DNA of 31,919 bases from a bacterium (GTDB lineage Bacteria; SM23-81; DAOVCL01). The translations under genes were made by a program, and so were the position numbers. Shown piece by piece: positions 28,641-31,919 of the stretch (the first letter of the stretch is position 1; each line of letters begins with the position of its first letter). Under the pieces are notes generated by a model, which saw only the letters and a list, made by a program, of their open reading frames with translations, was not told the origin of the DNA and did not search any database. Location of the stretch: the NCBI GenBank assembly GCA_029932675.1, contig JAOZPP010000034.1, positions 1 to 31,919 of the forward strand, given 5' to 3'.

Positions 28641-30506
28641 GTGAAAAGGTTCTTCTTATCACTGCTGATAGTTCCCCTGCTTTCTCTTTCAGTCAAGGGG
28701 GAATGGATAAGCTTGGGGGGAGCACCTGGCCAACCGCCGGAGATAACCATCTTAGAGGATGGGCCTGAGGGCACAACCATTGATTTCCAGATTCCCGGCT
28801 ATTATTTGGACACCCTCTACATAGAGGGTGAGCCATATTCGGTAGTGAGTTTGCCCAAGAGGATTAACTACCTCAATGAGGGGTGGCCCGCGCTTCCAAA
28901 GCTCACCGAGAGCATCATCATCCCTGATGATGCTCGGATGGACTACCAGATTCTGCAGACCGAATATGAGGGGAGGGAGGTTTTGCCTGTTGTCCCCTCA
29001 AAGGGGAATCTCCCCAGGTCGGTCAACCCGGACACCATCCCCTACACCTTTGGTGACTTCTACCAGACCGATACCTGGTGGCCTGAGGAGTTGGTTGGAC
29101 TGTCTCAGCCCTTCATCTTGAGGGACTTCCGGGGCATAACCCTGCAGTTCAATCCATTTCAGCACAACGCGGTGCAGGAGAGCCTCAGGGTGTGCAAGCA
29201 CCTGGTGGTCAAGGTCTATCCAGATGGGCCAGGAGAGGTGAATGTAAAGACCAGACCCAGGAATAGCATAAGCAAGGAGTTCTCGGACATCTATGCTAAC
29301 TTCTTTTTGAACTTCTCCGATGCGGAATGGGATACCATCGCCGAGGCAGGAAGGATGCTCATCATCGCCGCCGATGACTTCTACAACAATATGCTCCCTC
29401 TGGTTGACTGGAAGATGCGCAAGGGAATCGAGACCGAGCTGGTGAGGTGCTCAGATGTGGGGCTGACCAGGGAGGCGATCAAGGCCTACATCCAGGCCAA
29501 ATACGATACTGAGGGGTTAACCTTTGTTCTGCTGGTTGGTGATGGCGATCCTGAGGATGTACCTATCACAAGTGTACCTTATGATACGGGAACGGCGGAT
29601 GTTTTTCCACCTCCGGATACTAATGTAGTTGCAGATCCCGTCTACACCTACCTCGAAGGGGACGACTGGTATCCGGATGCCTTCATCTCCCGGTTCTCGG
29701 CCCAGACCCCTAATGATGTGGACAACCAGGTTGTCCGCACCATTAGCTACGAGAGGTATCCCCAGTCAGGGGCTGGCTGGTATCACCAGGGGACGGGCAT
29801 TGCCAGTTGTGAGGGTGAATGGAGTGGAGCTGCTGACTCCACCCGATGCAACTGGCTGAGGGAGGACCTCCTCGGCTACACTTATACTCAGGTGGACAGG
29901 ATCTACGACCCCTGGGCCACAGCCAGTTTAGTGGCCAATGCCCTGAATGACGGAAGAAGCATCGTGAACTACATCGGGCACGGCTGGAATCAAGGCTGGA
30001 GCACTTCGGGATTTTCCAACAGCGATGTTTATGGCTTAGAGAACCCCAATATGCTGCCCTTTATCATCTCCGTTGCTTGCGTTAATGGAGCCTTTGTGTC
30101 GAGAACGTGTTTCGCCGAGGCTTGGTTGAGGGCTGGCTCGGCAGAAAGCCCCAAGGGGGCCATCGCCTTCTATGGCTCCTCCATCTCTCAGTCCTGGGTG
30201 GAGCCCTGTGTGGGGCAGGCGGCAGCGGTTGACCTGCTCACTCAGGATAGGATGAACACCGTGGGCGGGATCCTGTTCAACGGGGCCTGCGAGATGATCG
30301 CGACATGCGGTGAGGTTGGAATCCAGATGTTCCAGACCTGGCACATCTTCGGGGATGCCTCGGTGCAGGTGAGGACCGATACGCCTGAGCCCCTTGTGGT
30401 CTCCCATCCCGTGGCTTATCAGATAGGTCCGGGCAGCTTCACCGTCAGCACTGGTGATCCCAATGCTATGGTCTGTCTGTGGAAGGAGAATGAGGGGTAT
30501 CACTAG
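28641..30506 (+). CDS. C25 (gingipain-type) cysteine peptidase, cut by an in-frame amber codon
   Basis: The start is a GTG behind AAGGAGGAGG. The 621-residue product has a signal peptide (MKRFFLSLLIVPLLSLSVKG), a gingipain-type propeptide to about residue 235, and a C25 catalytic domain with 'NYIGHGW' (H447) and 'SVACVNGAF' (C480), the exact active-site pattern of arginine gingipains. It stops at TAG (30504-30506), 10 residues past 'MVCLWK', in the middle of the Ig-like domain. The same frame continues with the missing half of that domain, so the gene was longer: the giant C25 protein at 13802 reads through at the aligned place. The peptidase domain itself is complete and could still be made, but without the sorting domain. 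Confidence 0.88.
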   Translation: MKRFFLSLLIVPLLSLSVKGEWISLGGAPGQPPEITILEDGPEGTTIDFQIPGYYLDTLYIEGEPYSVVSLPKRINYLNEGWPALPKLTESIIIPDDARMDYQILQTEYEGREVLPVVPSKGNLPRSVNPDTIPYTFGDFYQTDTWWPEELVGLSQPFILRDFRGITLQFNPFQHNAVQESLRVCKHLVVKVYPDGPGEVNVKTRPRNSISKEFSDIYANFFLNFSDAEWDTIAEAGRMLIIAADDFYNNMLPLVDWKMRKGIETELVRCSDVGLTREAIKAYIQAKYDTEGLTFVLLVGDGDPEDVPITSVPYDTGTADVFPPPDTNVVADPVYTYLEGDDWYPDAFISRFSAQTPNDVDNQVVRTISYERYPQSGAGWYHQGTGIASCEGEWSGAADSTRCNWLREDLLGYTYTQVDRIYDPWATASLVANALNDGRSIVNYIGHGWNQGWSTSGFSNSDVYGLENPNMLPFIISVACVNGAFVSRTCFAEAWLRAGSAESPKGAIAFYGSSISQSWVEPCVGQAAAVDLLTQDRMNTVGGILFNGACEMIATCGEVGIQMFQTWHIFGDASVQVRTDTPEPLVVSHPVAYQIGPGSFTVSTGDPNAMVCLWKENEGYH

Positions 30507-31919
30507 GCCAAGTTCACCGATACCACAGGAGAGGTCACCTTTAACACCTCTTTTGTCTCCACAGGGCCTCTGGAGGTAACGGTCACAGGGTATAACCGCC
30601 TTCCCTACGAGGCCCTGATCATCTCTGGTCCCCTTACGGAGAGCCAGACCTGGCCGAAGAACGTCTTCGTGTTCGGCGATGTCACCGTCCCTTCAGGCAT
30701 TACACTTACCATCGAATCAGGGACTAAGGTGAGGTTCACCGCCGGGGCTGACCACCAGGGCTCTGGTGTGGACCCAGACCTCTGCGAGCTCATCGTGGAA
30801 GGGACCTTGAATGCCATAGGTGATCCTTACCGGATATACCTCTCCTCCGATGCCGGGCCAGGGAGCTGGTATGGGATAAGGGTAAAAAGTGGAGGCTTTG
30901 CCACAATTGAGAATGCCACTATCGAGGATGGATATTGTGGGATAAGCTTCGACTCGGCCCAGGAAGGCCAGATTACCTCCTGCACCATAAAGGACAACTT
31001 AGTTTACGGGATAAGGGGTTGTACCGTTGATGATCTCTATATCTCCGGCAACTCTATCTTTAATAACGGAGTCTATGGCATCTACACCGAGGGCTGCTCA
31101 CCCTATATAATCGGGAACAACTTCCCCTATCCTGAACAGGATTATGCCATCAGGGCTGTGGGGGATTCCCCGGAGAGGGTGATGATTATCTGTGATAATA
31201 CCATCTCTATGCCCGTTCTGGGGTGTGACGACAGGCTGGAAGACGGTGCCAGGGGGATAACTGTCGAGTATGCCTCGCCACTGATAGAGGACAATGTGAT
31301 AGGTGGAGGTGGTTATGGTATATACGGGGTGGGCCTGGACTCTACCACCGTCATCAAGGGAAGCGAGGAACTGAGTCAAAAGCTGGATAGGAACTGTATA
31401 GGATTGGCTCTCTATGCAGGCTCCAGGCCAACGGTTTCTGGCAACCAGATTTCCGATTATAGAGACATAGGTGTGGCCTGTTACCAAAGCTGCCCTCTTT
31501 TAGGTGATTCCCTCATCCCCGGAACGGGCAACAACAGCATCACCCCGGGTTCCTGTTCACCTCAGTATGCGGTATACTGCGAGGGGGTGGCCGATACGAT
31601 AAAGGCGGAGATGAACTTCTGGGGTGGGTCACCACCTGATCCCTCCTGGTTCTATGGTCCGGTGGACTATGAGCCCTGGCTTACCTCGGTGGGGGTGGAA
31701 CCAACTACCAAGCCTCCTCTGCCCGACCACTTCTCCCTTGGCCAGAACTATCCCAATCCATTTAACCCTACTACCGTGATTCGTTACTCGTTGCTCGTAG
31801 ATCGTCAAAGGCAGTCAGGGGAGAGGGGTCCACGAGCACGAACTACGAGGGCAGTCAGGGGAGAGGGGTCCACGAGCACGAACTACGAGCACGAGCTACG
31901 TTAGTTTAAAGGTCTACAA
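30507..31919 (+). pseudogene. Downstream part of the C25 gene: Ig-like end, beta-helix, frameshifted sorting domain
   Basis: The frame of the C25 gene continues after the amber codon with 'AKFTDTTGEVTFNTS' and 'LEVTVTGYNRLPYEALI' (end of the Ig-like domain), then a parallel beta-helix region (from about 30669: 'VTVPSGITLTIESGTKVRF', repeated 'ISGNSIFNNGVYGIYTEG' units), then NYPNPFNP and the start of the sorting domain. At 31810-31889 a 40-bp tandem duplication shifts the frame, so it ends at TAG 31902-31904. The correct continuation (VSLKVYN) is present one frame over at 31900 and runs off the window. An internal ATG at 30669 has no good ribosome binding site; I regard this as the 3' part of the interrupted gene. 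Confidence 0.8.
31810..31889 (+). repeat. 40-bp tandem repeat, two copies, in the sorting-domain loop
   Basis: Positions 31810-31849 and 31850-31889 are identical (start GGCAGTCAGGGG, end GAACTACGAG). The period of 40 is not a multiple of three. Removing one copy restores the reading frame from NYPNPFNP into VSLKVYN. Shorter CACGAGC/CTACGAG echoes continue to 31900. Confidence 0.93.

Noticed and set aside
30504-30506. Recoding of TAG as an amino acid
   Set aside because: TAG is used as the normal stop of at least three intact genes here (22070-22072, 24879-24881, 28495-28497), so general reassignment is unlikely.

Overview
The window looks like a chromosomal piece of an uncultured Gram-negative bacterium of the FCB (Fibrobacteres-Chlorobi-Bacteroidetes) side of the tree, probably a candidate phylum such as WOR-3/Stahlbacteria, Zixibacteria or a relative. 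Reasons: outer-membrane proteins (a D15/BamA-type barrel, a PorV/PorQ-like barrel), gingipain-type C25 peptidases, and four secreted proteins ending in the 'NYPNPFNP...' C-terminal domain (type IX-like sorting / FlgD-Ig fold). No tRNA, rRNA or CRISPR array was seen. The assignment is inference; no marker gene is present.

Layout. (1) 227-9162: a cell-surface polysaccharide / glycosylation locus. A Wzx-type flippase (minus) diverges from a long plus-strand run: YfhO-like membrane protein, RmlD-like reductase, polyprenol-phosphate mannosyltransferase-like enzyme, GT2 glycosyltransferase, outer-membrane barrel and TPR protein, closed by a strong terminator at 9160-9191. The first ~4.4 kb is visibly more AT-rich than the rest. 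(2) 9207-20957: a minus-strand run read from right to left: STAS protein, GT2, ParB-like protein, giant C25 peptidase, a 41-codon small ORF, dxr, rseP, then (with its own candidate promoter) a PorV-like protein and a polyprenol/dolichol kinase-like protein, then a cold-shock gene with a near-consensus promoter. (3) 20958-21760: regulatory and decayed DNA: a 29-nt palindrome beside the STAS promoter, a transposase remnant, a strong plus-strand promoter, a 12-codon truncated signal-peptide ORF, a palindromic repeat and a potential three-way-junction structure. (4) 21761-28497: a small secreted protein, a TPR-GAF-AAA+ sigma-54 activator, its terminator, and immediately after it a perfect -24/-12 (sigma-54) promoter that reads through a cluster of hairpin repeats into a 57-aa charged protein and two tandem, partly identical seven-bladed beta-propeller secreted proteins. 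(5) 28641-31919: a second C25 peptidase gene, cut by an in-frame amber codon and again by a 40-bp tandem duplication that shifts the frame of the sorting domain; it runs off the window.

The most interesting proposal is a self-contained circuit: secreted small protein -> TPR/GAF sigma-54 activator -> adjacent -24/-12 promoter -> surface-exported propellers. A second theme is genetic plasticity of the exported proteins: mosaic duplication, repetitive DNA always at the same loop of the sorting domain, and a tandem repeat whose copy number sets the reading frame. All functional calls are made by eye from motifs; no database search was run.
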